Shown here in pieces: positions 22,371 to 34,799 of a DNA stretch of 64,000 bases. The position numbers and the translations under genes were made by a program. Location: NCBI GenBank assembly GCA_028023455.1, contig JAQFVV010000288.1, forward strand, positions 680,001-744,000. The letters are read 5' to 3'. Under the pieces are notes generated by a model. That model ran no database searches. It was given only the letters and a program-made list of their open reading frames with translations, and had not been told where the DNA came from. Each line of letters begins with the position of its first letter. The first letter of the stretch is position 1. This DNA is from Epiperipatus broadwayi (taxonomy: Eukaryota > Onychophora > Udeonychophora > Euonychophora > Peripatidae).

Positions 22371-22460
22371 TCAAGTGTCGTTAACCGAGAGGTCATCGCA
22401 CCCGCCTTGCAAACACGTAATTGGTTGCAGACGGGGGTGGGTTCACGTTCCCGGCCGATG
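22371..22460 (+). repeat. tRNA-derived SINE-like sequence
   Basis: A GC-rich island with tRNA layout: GTTAACCGAGAGGTCATCGC (D-arm/A-box-like), CCGCCTTGCAAACACG (anticodon-arm-like with TGC, as in tRNA-Ala) and GTGGGTTCACGTTCCCGGCC (T-arm/B-box-like, GGTTCACGTTCC). An extra ~15 nt between the anticodon and T arms and an unpaired acceptor make it a poor functional tRNA, so a SINE head is the better reading. The body and tail of the SINE are not delimited. Confidence 0.55.
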
Positions 22461-23094
22461 CTATGACATATGGGAAAAAACTCTATCTTTATTATCAACC
22501 TATATACTAATGTACAACCAATAAGAATTTTATGCTGTGTACTATTAACTCTGAACCCTTATATATTCCTGCAATAATTTTCATCTACAATTTATGAGAT
22601 TCAGCTAAAAGTTAATAGACCATTCTCTGGTGTATCGTAAATACAATACTTATCTCTGCTTTAGCTAATAACTTAATTACTATCTTTATATTTCTAACTT
22701 ATATTCGTCTACTATCTTTCTTATGACCATTTGCTTATGCAAAATACAAAATAAAATTACTTATAATTCCGTATAACTATATTAAATTTTCATCGTAATA
22801 CATAAGATCAAATTTAAAATATTATCGTTCCTTTTTTTAATATTGTATCTATAAACACAAACACTTCCCCTTGTCATATCATAAATATTATTAATTACTT
22901 TTACGATATATTTCATTAAATCATTAATTAGATCTATGGATTTTAATTATCTAAAAATATTTGCTAATGACATCGTGATATAGGTAATCAAATTACATGT
23001 TATTAATTTCCTCATCTATTATCTACCCCCCCCTTCCATTTGTAATAACAACAATATTTACAGTATAGAATTAATATGTATATTAATATGATGT
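22461..23094. other. AT-rich non-coding region
   Basis: No features recognised; possibly includes the body of the SINE just upstream. Confidence 0.4.
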
Positions 23095-23511
<417 letters not shown>

Positions 23512-23582
23512 TCTTTATCCAACTCTTCTGCATACTGTACTTATTTTCTTTCCCATCTTATTGTTTGTCCTTTACTGAGAAC

Positions 23583-24500
23583 CTAATTGAATATTACTTT
23601 AGCTAATCTCTTATTATCCATAAATTGCAGTTTCCCAAGCATTTGCATTTTTCTTTTTGCATCTCTCATATAAAAACTTGGCCATCCCATATCTATTTGA
23701 ATTGCCTTCTTTGTCATCCACACATCTGCATCTAATGAATCTCTTTCTACCTCTCTTTCTACTTTTTTTAAGTAATCTAATGCACTTTTACTAACATTTA
23801 ACACTTCGTTATCATATGTTAACTCTGCTACTGCCACTTCCTTCCATACAATTCTAGCTACACATTTATTATATGAAAACACTGTTATTTTTTATCAGTC
23901 ACTTTCTTTTTTTTTTGATTCGTTTACTAACTTTTTCTTCCATTTTCATCCAAGAAATTTTTCTGATTACTTAAGATGACTCCCCCAAACAATAGTTACA
24001 TATATTCACCACATTTAATTTTATATCCCCAATAAAAATTGTTTCTCTTCTCTTTACACAGTATTTATCATCATTACTTTGGACTTTTCTTCACTAAATT
24101 TAATCTCCATCTCTTTACCCACCCTTGCACATGTCTTCAGCATAACTTCCATATCGTCTCTACTTTCTGTGCATAAGAAGATATTATTCGCAAATAAAAG
24201 ACCCGATTGTGTATATACTCCCTTTCCACCTATTAATAGTATCTCTACCCATCTTTTTAGTCTTTCTATTACTCTATCCATTTCTTTCACATAAAAAACA
24301 AAATAGGTGATATAGGGAATCCTTGCCTTAGTTTCATCCCATTTTTAACTTAACTGATTCTACATTTAATAATTGATATGTATAGTTAATGTTTTTATAC
24401 AATCTCTTAATAAGATCCACTAAAGCTCCATCCATTTCCAAATTTACTAAACTTCCCCATAATCTATTTATATTTACTCTATCATTGCCTAATGAGTAAC
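23583..24500 (-). pseudogene. non-LTR retrotransposon RT fragment (dead)
   Basis: Minus-strand pieces in consecutive, frameshifted frames. Near 24480-24300 lies an RT thumb/palm entry including LRQGFPISPILF (RT motif 4 region); at 24290-24054 GLLFANNIFLCTESRDDMEVM, where the catalytic (Y/F)ADD is FANN, then KFSEEKSKVMMIN; at 23882-23583 a C-terminal region with DMGWPSFYMRDAKRK and MLGKLQFMDNKRL, as in the post-RT part of several LINE clades. Loss of both catalytic Asp residues and an in-frame stop next to the RQG motif show it is inactive. The clade is not certain; it differs from the RTE copies elsewhere in the window. Confidence 0.75.
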
Positions 24501-27500
24501 GGTGTCTTATTGGCTGTTGCTAAAGATGCCAGTTGAAGAAAAGACTGCATATCGCCAAATTGTACTCATAATAATCTATTTTATATTTTTATTACGGTTT
24601 TTAAACAGACAAAAATTTGGACTTTATTTTTTATGTCTTTAAAAAGAACATTTACATATAACTTTATATCAAATTATGTAATGGTTGTAACCATCATTTT
24701 AATTGCTACAATAAACTTTAAAATGAACTGCTTAGAAAATTATCAGACATTGTTCATTAAAGGATTTAGTTGAACAGTTACTTAAAATTTTTATACATTG
24801 TACAGGCTTAAACCTACATTTATATATGTAATATATGCGGGATTCGAAATCAGACTTTCACGCGACCCACTACTCTCAGTGCCATCTCATATTGCTGACC
24901 CATCTGATCACACACATGTTGAAAAGATAAATAACCACAACCTTGACACTAACAAGGGCTTTGGACGTTCCATCATTAGATTTTCAATGAAATGGAAGGC
25001 TGAAGAGTTTTGAGTTGGAATAGTTTGAAGCCTGTCCATTAAAGTATGAAGATTATATCTTAATATAAAAGCTGAGTGTTGATTATATATGTGTGTGTGC
25101 GGATAGTAATCTAGACCAACTGATGATTGCTTGTTTAGCATTTAAAAATTTTAGGAAACTAGCAAAAGTTAAATTTCTATAAAATGAGTAAATAACATTA
25201 AAGAATTATTTGACATATATTTGAAACAAGAATTACAACTGATAAGTATTTTGTTAGATATTTAAAATGTAGGTGAGGAACGAATTAACATTTAAAATGA
25301 ACAAGTTAAGCAAATTTTGTAAAAAAAAATTAGTCTTACTTTTTAATAAAGATATTAAAGCACAACCAAAACCTTTCAATAATAAAGTAAACACAAGTTG
25401 TGAGACATATTTAAATCTAAAATTAATTTGTTATAATCAGATTAAAAATTTTACATAAAAAATTGAGGCTTTTTTGAAAAAATTTTAATAAGTATATTTT
25501 ACAAAAATACTTTTGCAATTGTCAATTATAAAAAATAAAGACAACATATTATTTCATAAATAATGTAGAATTTTTAATTTAAAAACGTTTCACTGATAGT
25601 GAATCTCGATAAGAATCGCATAGGAAAAATCAATTACGAAATATTTCTTTTTTTAAAGAATGTAGGAATGTGAAATTTTAAAATTTCTATACAAAAACAA
25701 CATAAGAAATATATGAATTTGGATGTATTTATATAAAAATATTAAATAAAAACTATTTTTATTACTAATTTTGTATTTTTATTACAATTTTCAATTAGTT
25801 ATGAATTGTTTCCAGTTGTTTTATAATTACTGTAATTATTTTTATATATAAAAAGCCGAAATAAAGTGATTTGAAATCTGAAGATATTTTTTTACTTTAT
25901 CCAAATTATTGAGTTATTTTTTTTACTAAAGAAATAATTTGTTTTCTTCACTAGAAGAAGCTTAAAACTATTTCATCTAAGCTAGTTTCTATTTTCACTG
26001 AATCATTTAAATAATGTATGATATAAATTCTCCAAACATAAATAAAATTAAACTTTTTTTTAATAGTAAAAGTAATATGGGTAAACAGTTTGAATCACAA
26101 CTGATCAAAAAAAAATATTGTTTAGTAAAATAAATAACACTTAGAATGAGTCTGAAATAATCTTACATAAGTTTTCTCAGGGTTTAGTCTTACATTTTTG
26201 TTGCTGACTACTTACATTAATGATATTCTATATCTTTTATTTTGCTTCAATATATTTTATTTTGTACATGATAAATCTTTACCTATTTTGAAATTTTTTA
26301 ATGATCAACTTGAACAATGTATTGTAAAAATAACCCAAATAGATAAATAATAATAAGCAAATTTTAAAATGCAGTATATATAAGTACATATAGTACATTA
26401 TTTTCAAAGTGCTTCAGAAAAAATAAAACTCTTAAAATAAATCAAACATGAATAAATCAAATGTCACAATACCATCTTCATCTCACAATTTGGTCTTTAT
26501 TGGGAGAAAAACATACTCTTTTCTTACAAATAATACTTAAAAAGTTGAAGTTTCTTTTTTTTACAATTAGAAATTTTTTGTGATCTTAAAACTCAAATAA
26601 ATAAAAGCGACCTCTGTGGAGTGACGTTGTTGTGTGCCGTTTGCAATTATTTAGAAGCTTAAAAACATTGCAATAAAATAATTTTATTTAGATTTCAGCA
26701 TATTTTCTATAAGAATAATATCAATATTCTGGACTTTTAATCATCAAATTTTTTTTATCTTAAATATTTTAAGTAATTATTTTAACACAAAGGAAAATAT
26801 GATTTTGCTAAGATTTAGTAATTGAACTAGTATTTTTTCATCTTTTTTAGCTTAGTGCCGTTATTTAAAATGTTATTTAGACTCAGCAACTGCAGCAGCA
26901 GTTATTCTTAAACGACTGTTGCCATGCCAACTCTGAGAATAAAATAATACTCTAAAGATTAATTTTGAGAAGTCTTTACAAAGCAATCTATGCATCACAT
27001 ATATGACTATATACAGAACATGCTGGGCTATTTTTTTTTTGTGTTTATTTATCAATATTCGGTTCTGTCTATTCACTTCTTTACAGAATTTTTTTTTTTG
27101 AAGTGCTATCGAGACTATAATATTATATTGCATTACTGTGAATAACATTAATTAACAATTATATAAATTATATATGTATATTTAAATTAATGAACGGTTC
27201 GACATATTTGTTTTTGTTTTTTACTAAATGCTTCATTAGACTTTAGGCATTTTCTTCACCAGAAGATAACTTTAGTCATAAGTAAATAGTACTTGTTATT
27301 TTTATTTTATTAATATGGTTGTTATAGATGAAAACATACCGGATATAAATAAAATAATTAAATTGCATAAAAGTGATAACAATAATATAAAGTAACAATG
27401 CTTTTGTAACCGGTAAAATAAGCTAATATTAGTATAAATTAAACAAATAGTAATAGAAGACTTAAAATTAATAACAAAAATAACATAAAGTGGATAATTA

Positions 27501-27734
27501 TCGGAAACAAAGTTTAAATATATATAGCATTATAATTATTATGTACAAAGCAAACAAATAAGAATATTCTCTGTTAACAAACATGAAACAAAATAAAACA
27601 AAACCAAAAAACATTAAAATAAAAAGTAATAAAATTAATTCAGTATAGTGCAGATATATAGTAAATAGATAATACATAAAATAATTCACAAAATGAGAAT
27701 TTGAATATCAGTGACAATTAATAAATAAAAATCC
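24501..27734. other. AT-rich non-coding region
   Basis: No convincing coding sequence. A 71-codon plus frame at 24798-25013 and a 91-codon minus frame at 26873-27148 have no recognisable motifs and are probably chance. Confidence 0.45.
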
Positions 27735-27742
27735 GTGGAGTT

Positions 27743-28345
27743 CAGCCACAGTGCTTTGTGTATGGAGATAGAAATCATATAGCAAAAGTATGCCCCAGAA
27801 AGATCTGTCAAAAATGTAAAAAAGAAACTCTAGAACACATAAATGTGTAGCAATACAAATAAATATCAAATCTCCACTGAAATCTTCAAATATTGAAAAT
27901 TCTAAATTATTTTTTTTTTAAGATAAATCAATACTTAACAACAATCATCAAATGAAACAAATTGTTATGCAGCAAGATACCTCTCATAGAAATCAAGAAG
28001 CTTGTGATTCAATGTTGATTAACTCTAAACCTATACAGATAACAAAAATTGATGATTTACAAAACAGAGAGATTAACTAAAACATAATCCCAAAAAATAC
28101 ATCTTATAACATCACTAAACCAAATAAACAATTAGATTCAAATTATTTTAATAAAATTCGTGCCACAAGTGATACAAGCAAAAGAAAATCACAGCATGCC
28201 TCTAGTTTACAATTGGAAGGGTCTTCTAACTCTGCTTCCGACTCAGAATCAACAAACGGACTAAAACATCTTAAAGTCCATAGGCCAAGAAGTCCAATGA
28301 CAAAAAACAATAAAAAGATATCAAGATAGTCGGAAGAAAAAGTTA
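27743..28345 (+). pseudogene. LINE ORF1 remnant with zinc knuckle
   Basis: Starts with QPQCFVYGDRNHIAKVCPRK, a CCHC knuckle in which the second Cys is Tyr, followed by a second cysteine pair (CQKCKKETLEH) and a stop. Downstream, frames rich in Ser/Lys/Asn with several stops (to about 28340) would be the C-terminal part of ORF1. In Tx1-type LINEs, ORF1 binds element RNA through such knuckles; the altered Cys and stops make this copy non-functional. Confidence 0.6.
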
Positions 28346-29395
28346 ATCAAAAGCTTAATAATACTTAACACTGGGATGATAACAACGACAATGAAATTCA
28401 AAATGAAATATTTGCACTTAATTTCAATGATCATTGTGGGTCTCCAAACGTTAATATAAATATTGAAAATCTGATAACATCAGAACTAAAATAACAAATT
28501 ATCTTAATAAAGAATATATGTACAGATCTGTAAGCTGTACATCTCTTTTATTCTACACATCATTATGATTTTTAAATTGGTGGCATTAATATAAGAAGTC
28601 TCAACTCCCAAGATAGGACTTATGCCCTTAAAAGATGGTTAAATACTAATCACCTACACATTGCTTGTCTTAGTGAAACAAAACTTCACTGGCAATCGGA
28701 CAATAGAATACAACAGGCCCTTGATCAATTCGGAACCCTCCAATATTACCCTAGAAACTCAGCCTCCTCAGGAGTTGCTGTGCTTATCAACATAAAATTT
28801 TATTTTGAACAAAGTAGAATACTCAACAAACGGACTAAAACATCTTAAAGTCCATAGACCAAGAAGTCCAAGGACAAAAAACAATAAAAAGATGTCAAGA
28901 TAGTCGGAAGAAAAAGTTAATCAAAAGCTTAATAATACTCAACACAGGGATGATAACAACGACAATGAAATTCAAAATGAAATATGTGCACCTAATTTCA
29001 ATGATCATTGTGGTTCTCCAAACGATAATATAAATATTCAAAATCTGATAACATCAGAACTAGAATAACAAATTATCTTAATAAAGAATATGTGTACAGA
29101 TCTCTAAGCTGTACATCTCTTTTATTCTACACATCATTATGATTATTAAAATTCGTGGCATTAATATAAGAAGTCTCAACTCCCGACATAGGACTTGTGC
29201 CCTTAAAAGATGGTTAAATACTAATCACCTACACATTGGTTGTCTTAGTGAAACAAAACTTCACTGGCAATCAAACAATAGAATACAACAGGCCCTTGAT
29301 CAATTCGTAACCCTATAATATTACCCTGGAAACTCAGCCTCCTCATGAGTTGCTGTGCTTATCAACATAAAATTTTATTTTGAAAAAAGTAGAAT
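28248..29395 (+). repeat. 574-bp tandem duplication inside the LINE
   Basis: 28248-28821 and 28822-29395 are the same sequence with a few per cent of differences. The junction (CTCAACAAACGGACTAAAAC at ~28822) joins the middle of the endonuclease region back to the ORF1 tail. The duplication therefore contains the ORF1 end, the ORF1-ORF2 spacer and the endonuclease start. Confidence 0.9.
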
Positions 29396-29830
29396 ACTTT
29401 ATGTAAGCAATAACCTATTAATACCCGAAATCATTATTTCTAATATGACATTAATCTTAATATATATTTATTTTCAAAGAAATGTCAGCTCCATTATGTT
29501 CGCAATTAATAGAATAAATGCAACACTCTTGAGTAGTATCACCGGTGGTTCTATTTGGAGACTTTAACTTGACTTATCAACAGTTTAATATCAAATATTT
29601 ACACATGTTTAATAGAGTGCTACTATGTAGTGAAAGCTGTTTCCCACGTGATGCCTATTCATTTTACACGCAGCAACACAAATCATTAATAGATTTATTA
29701 TTTTATTCATCAGAGCTTTTCCATGATATTCATACTAAACTCACACTAGTGCCTTATCCGATCATTTAGTTATGTTAATTACCCTTAAATTGGATCCGGT
29801 GTCATTAGACTTTTCATCTCAAACTAAAAC
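28570..29830 (+). pseudogene. LINE ORF2 endonuclease domain remnant
   Basis: APE-type endonuclease motifs appear in scattered frames: GGINIRSLNSQDRTYALKRW then CLSETKLHW (the metal-binding Glu region) at 28580-28690, again in the duplicate at 29155-29265, then VLFGDFNLTYQQ (GDFN, catalytic Asp/Asn) near 29550, and SDHLVML-type sequence (SDH, catalytic His) near 29760-29780. Several frameshifts and stops separate them. Confidence 0.75.
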
Positions 29831-30539
29831 AATGAGATTGCTTAACAAAGCCAATACACCAGAGTGGCTATTTTCGGAAGCGTACATATTATTTCACAAA
29901 GTACATCTCCTGTCATTACGACCTCTCCCTGTTTGGTCGGCCTTTGTGGGAATTTTAAGTTCCCCTGTCAATACATTCACCAGAACAACAAAAGGAACTA
30001 ATAGACTACTGGCTGAGTTAGTTAATTGGTAAGAGGATCAATGACCTAACAACATCGGATGCAAGTGTAAGGGAAATAATAAACTTCAAAAAACAGTATA
30101 AGCAAAGGGTGCTAGCTCAGTATATAGCTACAAAACGGGCAACAATCTGTCTAATAGTGCAGCATAATTGGACACGCAGTTACTTGCAATGGGCAATTAC
30201 TTCCAAAAAAAAAGACCTACACTCTCTATGGTTACTGAGAATAATTACAATTATGGAGAGAACAATATGCTAAACATAATATGTAATCATTTTAAGAAAA
30301 AAATGCAAGATTACAGATTTGATACGAGTGATATTTGAGACAACTGTGAAAAGGTGGAGGAACATAACATATCAGATCAACAAATTTTAAATCGACTTGA
30401 GTCATATCCGGAAAGTACACATCCGGGCCTACATGGTATACCTAGATTTGTATTAATACATTTTAGCAAAGTTACAGTCCCAATCATTTATAAAGCAATA
30501 GATGCATTAGCTGGAGACTAACAGAATATACCAGATATA

Positions 30540-30865
30540 TACCCAATAGCATTGGTTCCTTTTATAAATCCATCATGTCTTTCCAATATTCGTCCTATTT
30601 TTATGACTCCTCTTTTAATTAAAACAATTGAATCTGTGGTAAAGGACAATATTCAACAACTGCTTCTCACTCGTATTACACCGCATCAATTTGCACGCAA
30701 CGGCTCCTCAAATATAGATGCGGTGAGGTGATTCATTTTAATAGTGAAATATATAAAGAATAACAGAAAGTGAAAACCCATGGCTGTACAATTGGACTTT
30801 ACTGCAGATTTTGATTCCGTAGTTCCAGCTAAATTATTATCATTGGTTAAGCATTATAAAGTATC

Positions 30866-30917
<52 letters not shown>

Positions 30918-31330
30918 ATTATAGGTAATCTACTTCTTAATCGATCAATTTCAATATCATTGGATGATGTTCTTGCTCCGGCGGTTCAGACCACATCTCT
31001 CAATTACTCAAGGCATTTCACTACTGGAACAAATAGAAAAGGAACTGCCTGAAATCTACATTCCAACATTAAGGGAAGAAGTTAATCATATATCATATGT
31101 AGATGATGTCACCTTATTTCTTCCATCTCAGAAATATCTTCTGCAACTTTATCAGTTACTAGATAACTATGCTGTTAAATATAATCTTAAAATAAACGCT
31201 TTTAAATCAACAGTATGGAAAATTAATAAAGGCACTATTGTTCCATCAATATGCACAGGAAGGCCGCAAAACTTTCTAGGCTTCCCTATTGTGTTATCGA
31301 GAATGGCAATGAGGAAAGCGGTATAACTAA
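30540..31330 (+). pseudogene. LINE ORF2 reverse transcriptase remnant
   Basis: RT fingers sequence (NIRPIFMTPLLIKTIES, then LLLTRITPHQFARNGSS) is followed by the palm A motif MAVQLDFTADFDSV near 30780. An (AT)n tract of about 44 nt (30871-30914) then interrupts the domain, and the catalytic box HISYVDDVTLF appears near 31090 in another frame. The usual RQGCPLSP loop is missing or unrecognisable. Catalytic aspartates are still readable although the gene is broken. Confidence 0.8.
30871..30914. repeat. (AT)n tract interrupting the RT domain
   Basis: Pure AT dinucleotides between the A and B regions of the RT; it encodes a Tyr/Ile run in the surrounding frame and must have expanded or been inserted after the element died. 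Confidence 0.9.
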
Positions 31331-31339
31331 GTATACTGG

Positions 31340-32505
31340 AAAAACCCAAAAAAGTAGTCAGCTCTCTCTCTCTAAGATTTCCCTTTCAATTCCTGGCAAG
31401 GCTACTTTATTGAACATGTTAATTTTCTCGCGCATTAATTACTATCTTCCAATTTTCAAACCTACAAAATACTTTCAAAATTATATTAATTCAACTTGCA
31501 CCAAATTTCTATGGAGAAATAAAAATGTAACAATCAGTTTGGTTAAGGTTCAGAGACCTCGTGAATTAAATGGACTTGGTCTTCATTCAATCAAAACATT
31601 TTATATTCAAAAGGCATTAGTAATGTTAAAAGCAATATGGTTAAAATCAACAAAACATCAAATAAATTCTACATTGGAGTCTACAGATACGCCTCCACCT
31701 CCATCAAGTAAAGGATCTTAAATCTAAAAGATCATCTCAACAGTCTCTTTACCATTAATGATCAGATGATTCAAAATAAACACGCATATCGGGATGTATA
31801 TAAATTGCTATTTCCCAAACAGGAACAAACATTCATTCAATTGAAATTATCTACAAAAATGAGGATCAAAAAAATCAAAACACTGAGTATTTGAACCAAA
31901 ATTTATAGATTTTATGATTAAATATAATTTGTCTTCCTTACCTACAAATCACTTCTTAGTTACAAAAAGAGGTTTCAAAAAAATAAATGCGCAGTGTACC
32001 CTCTGCAAGATAAATGATGAAACAATAAACCACCTTTTTTACAGTTGTCCTTATTTGAGTCAACTAAGATCAAATATAGTAGCGAGTATTCCAGTAACTG
32101 ACAGAGATGTTTTATCAATTAACAAAGCACTTAACAATGGAACATATACTGTCATCAGAATGGCGTTATTTATTCTTTTCGCCGTTTGACTCTCTCGATG
32201 CCAAATGAAATTCAAACGAAATAATGTGGATCCTTGGTTTAGTTATATTAAAATAATGCAGAAGCTCAAGAACAGAGATCGTCTTCTAGCGTCAGAGAAA
32301 CTATTTACAGAAATCTGGGCGCAAAATATGTTAAATGATCATAGGCATTTTACTCAAACTTTTCGTTCAATGCTCAAAAGTTTTATTGATAATCGAAGAC
32401 TAGTCAATATAATATATGTAATTTTTAAACTGTGTTTTATTTTTCTATTTCTTAATAAAAATAATAAAAATAAAAATCTAACACTGAATTATATAGCATG
32501 AAAAA
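31340..32505 (+). pseudogene. LINE ORF2 C-terminal region with zinc-binding motif
   Basis: Post-RT sequence typical of L1/Tx1 proteins: LSIPGKATLLNMLIFSRINYY, then FLWRNKN, then RPRELNGLGLHSIK (31380-31600). Near 32000 comes CTLCKINDETINHLFYSC, a C-x2-C-x7-H-x4-C motif matching the zinc-binding RVT tail. Stops and frame changes at about 31720, 31890 and 32190. Confidence 0.7.
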
Positions 32506-34000
32506 TTATCATTTTCAATACTGGATGCGAACCAACAATCAAAATAAATATATATTTATAAATCATGTCAAATTAGTGAAAATTGTTTTTTAAGACTTTA
32601 CAAATTCCTATTCTCAACATCATTAAATACTTGGAAACTGGCTTGAATAATACACATCTTAATCTATTTATCACTCCATTGCTAATTAAATGCTGTAATA
32701 AATTAATAAATATTTCTTATTCTATTGAGAAAAGGTATAATATATATTTTAAAAAATAATAGTATTTAATATTTGTATTACAAAATATAAGTATTGAAAG
32801 GAATAATGCATTTCATGAAGAAAGGGTTATATGCATTTGGAAAGATTGAAAGCTAATATTCTTTTTAAAAATTCAATAAATTGATTTATGCAATATTAGA
32901 AGACGAAAGTGATAAACATTTATAATTTTTAATAAAAATTATTCTATTGTTACTATAAAACATCGAAACCCAATTGAAGATAAAAGATATATGACTTAGA
33001 CACCACATAAATGGACGCTTGACTAAACAAAACACCAATAAATAACATATTTACTAACACTCGAATTACGAAATACAATTACATAATATTAAAATAATAT
33101 TTAAATACATTTTAATAATTATAAAATATTACTTTTAACTTGTATATATTTGTATGTATATATATGAATGGAAACTTCTGATATTCTTTGAAGCTTTAAA
33201 GAAACCAATGGAAAATTACTATTGTCTACTTTATACTTCATAGGAGTTATTACCACTCTATAGTTCTTTATATGTTAAAAGAATATGAATAAATTTCTTC
33301 CAAAGCGCTCAGTCAGAGTGGTGAGTGTATTAGCGTTTCTTCTGTGTGCAAGATTAAAATCCAGGATTGCTATTTATTTTCAATTGCTTATCATTTTAAC
33401 AAAATATCAGTTTTTTTATGAAGACAAAATGTATCCGAATAAAGTTTTCTTTTGTATATGTTTGTAATTATGACAGGCAAAACTAAAATATGATTCTTAT
33501 TCCCAAAACGTTGTATAATTTTAAGCCAGTACTTAGCTAATTACAATTGTAAATCACTTTTACTTGAAAAAAGATAGCACAAATTGGTATTTTTAATTAT
33601 CATTTTCAAGTCAATGAAGATTGCACAAATTGCAAAAGAACTATATAATATTAAATAAGAAACTATTTGGTTTTTGTAAAGTTAGAAGAAAAGGTCAAGT
33701 GACAATTGATTTCAAAAATGGTCATTTACTTTATTAAAAAGCGGTAAATATTGGAAGTATAACCATATGTGATTCAATATAAATAAATGAGGAAAACAGC
33801 GTTATGACAATGAATTGTTTACTAATTAATATTAATAGAAGACATCAAATGAAATTAATTCCCGTTTATATTCTAATAAGATTTTATCGAGATAAGAGGA
33901 AAAAATTTTATGTGATTGTATTGTCATAGAAAATCTTAATTCTAGAATTGGAAACCATTGAAAAATAAAAGATTTAAGGATAAAGTTGGACATAGTGACT

Positions 34001-34055
<55 letters not shown>

Positions 34056-34799
34056 ACATAGCAGAAAAATAAAAACAATATATTATGAATTCTTTCTTTG
34101 AATAAAAAAAGCTTAATGGAAGTAGACGCAAAAGCATTCACAAAAAGGTCTAATACAGGAGAATTGGATTAGATTTTGACTAACAAATAATATGCATTTC
34201 AATATAAAGATGTTCTTACTAAATTCAACATATTAAACAAGCGATCATAAATTACTGAGAAGTAAGATTCAGTGTTAATGGAAAATTAAAAATACAAAAG
34301 AATTAAAAAAGACATTATTATCAGTTGATATTGCTAACAGTAACAGCAATTTATATGAATTTAAATTAGAACTTGTTAAACATTTTAAAGTAGTGCGAAC
34401 TTTTGAATAAAGTTACACTTAACTGAGATCAATACTCATAATTTTTACTTTATTAAGAACGGGAATAAAAATAGTTGATGTAAAAATGTAACAATTCACC
34501 AGTAAACTTCAACCATTATAACGTAATAAATGAAGAAATCTTAAAATAAAAATATTTAGTTGAATAGATGAAAATTCATAAAATTACACTACAGAGAATT
34601 TTTATGATATAAGAAAATGTAACTATGAATGGGCAATAAAACCTATAGATAAACAATATTAAAATAAAAGTTTTAAAAGTGTAAAACAATATCTTCATAT
34701 TGAAAGAATTATATATTAATAAAGAATAAGAATACAAACCAATCGTCAATTTCTATATATTCTAAAATGCCAAGCATTATAAATAAAAAGACGAAATAT
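32506..34799. other. AT-rich non-coding region
   Basis: No recognisable gene. Contains a perfect (AG)n tract at about 34007-34053. The right part may hold the unrecognisable 5' half of the old RTE copy that follows. Confidence 0.45.

Larger units (their letters stand above)
27735..32505 (+). mobile_element. degraded Tx1/L1-type LINE
   Basis: In order along the plus strand: ORF1 remnant with zinc knuckle, apurinic-type endonuclease remnant (partly duplicated), RT palm motifs, a post-RT region and a cysteine-rich C-terminus. This order and the C-terminal zinc-binding motif fit the L1/Tx1 group. Stops, frameshifts, a 574-bp internal tandem duplication and an (AT)n expansion inside RT show it is dead. 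Ends are not sharp; no target-site duplication found by eye. Confidence 0.8.

Noticed and set aside
24798-25141. Opposed ORFs of 71 and 77 codons with less biased composition
   Set aside because: Slightly more GC-rich than surroundings, but no recognisable domain, splice context or repeat partner; not supportable as a gene.
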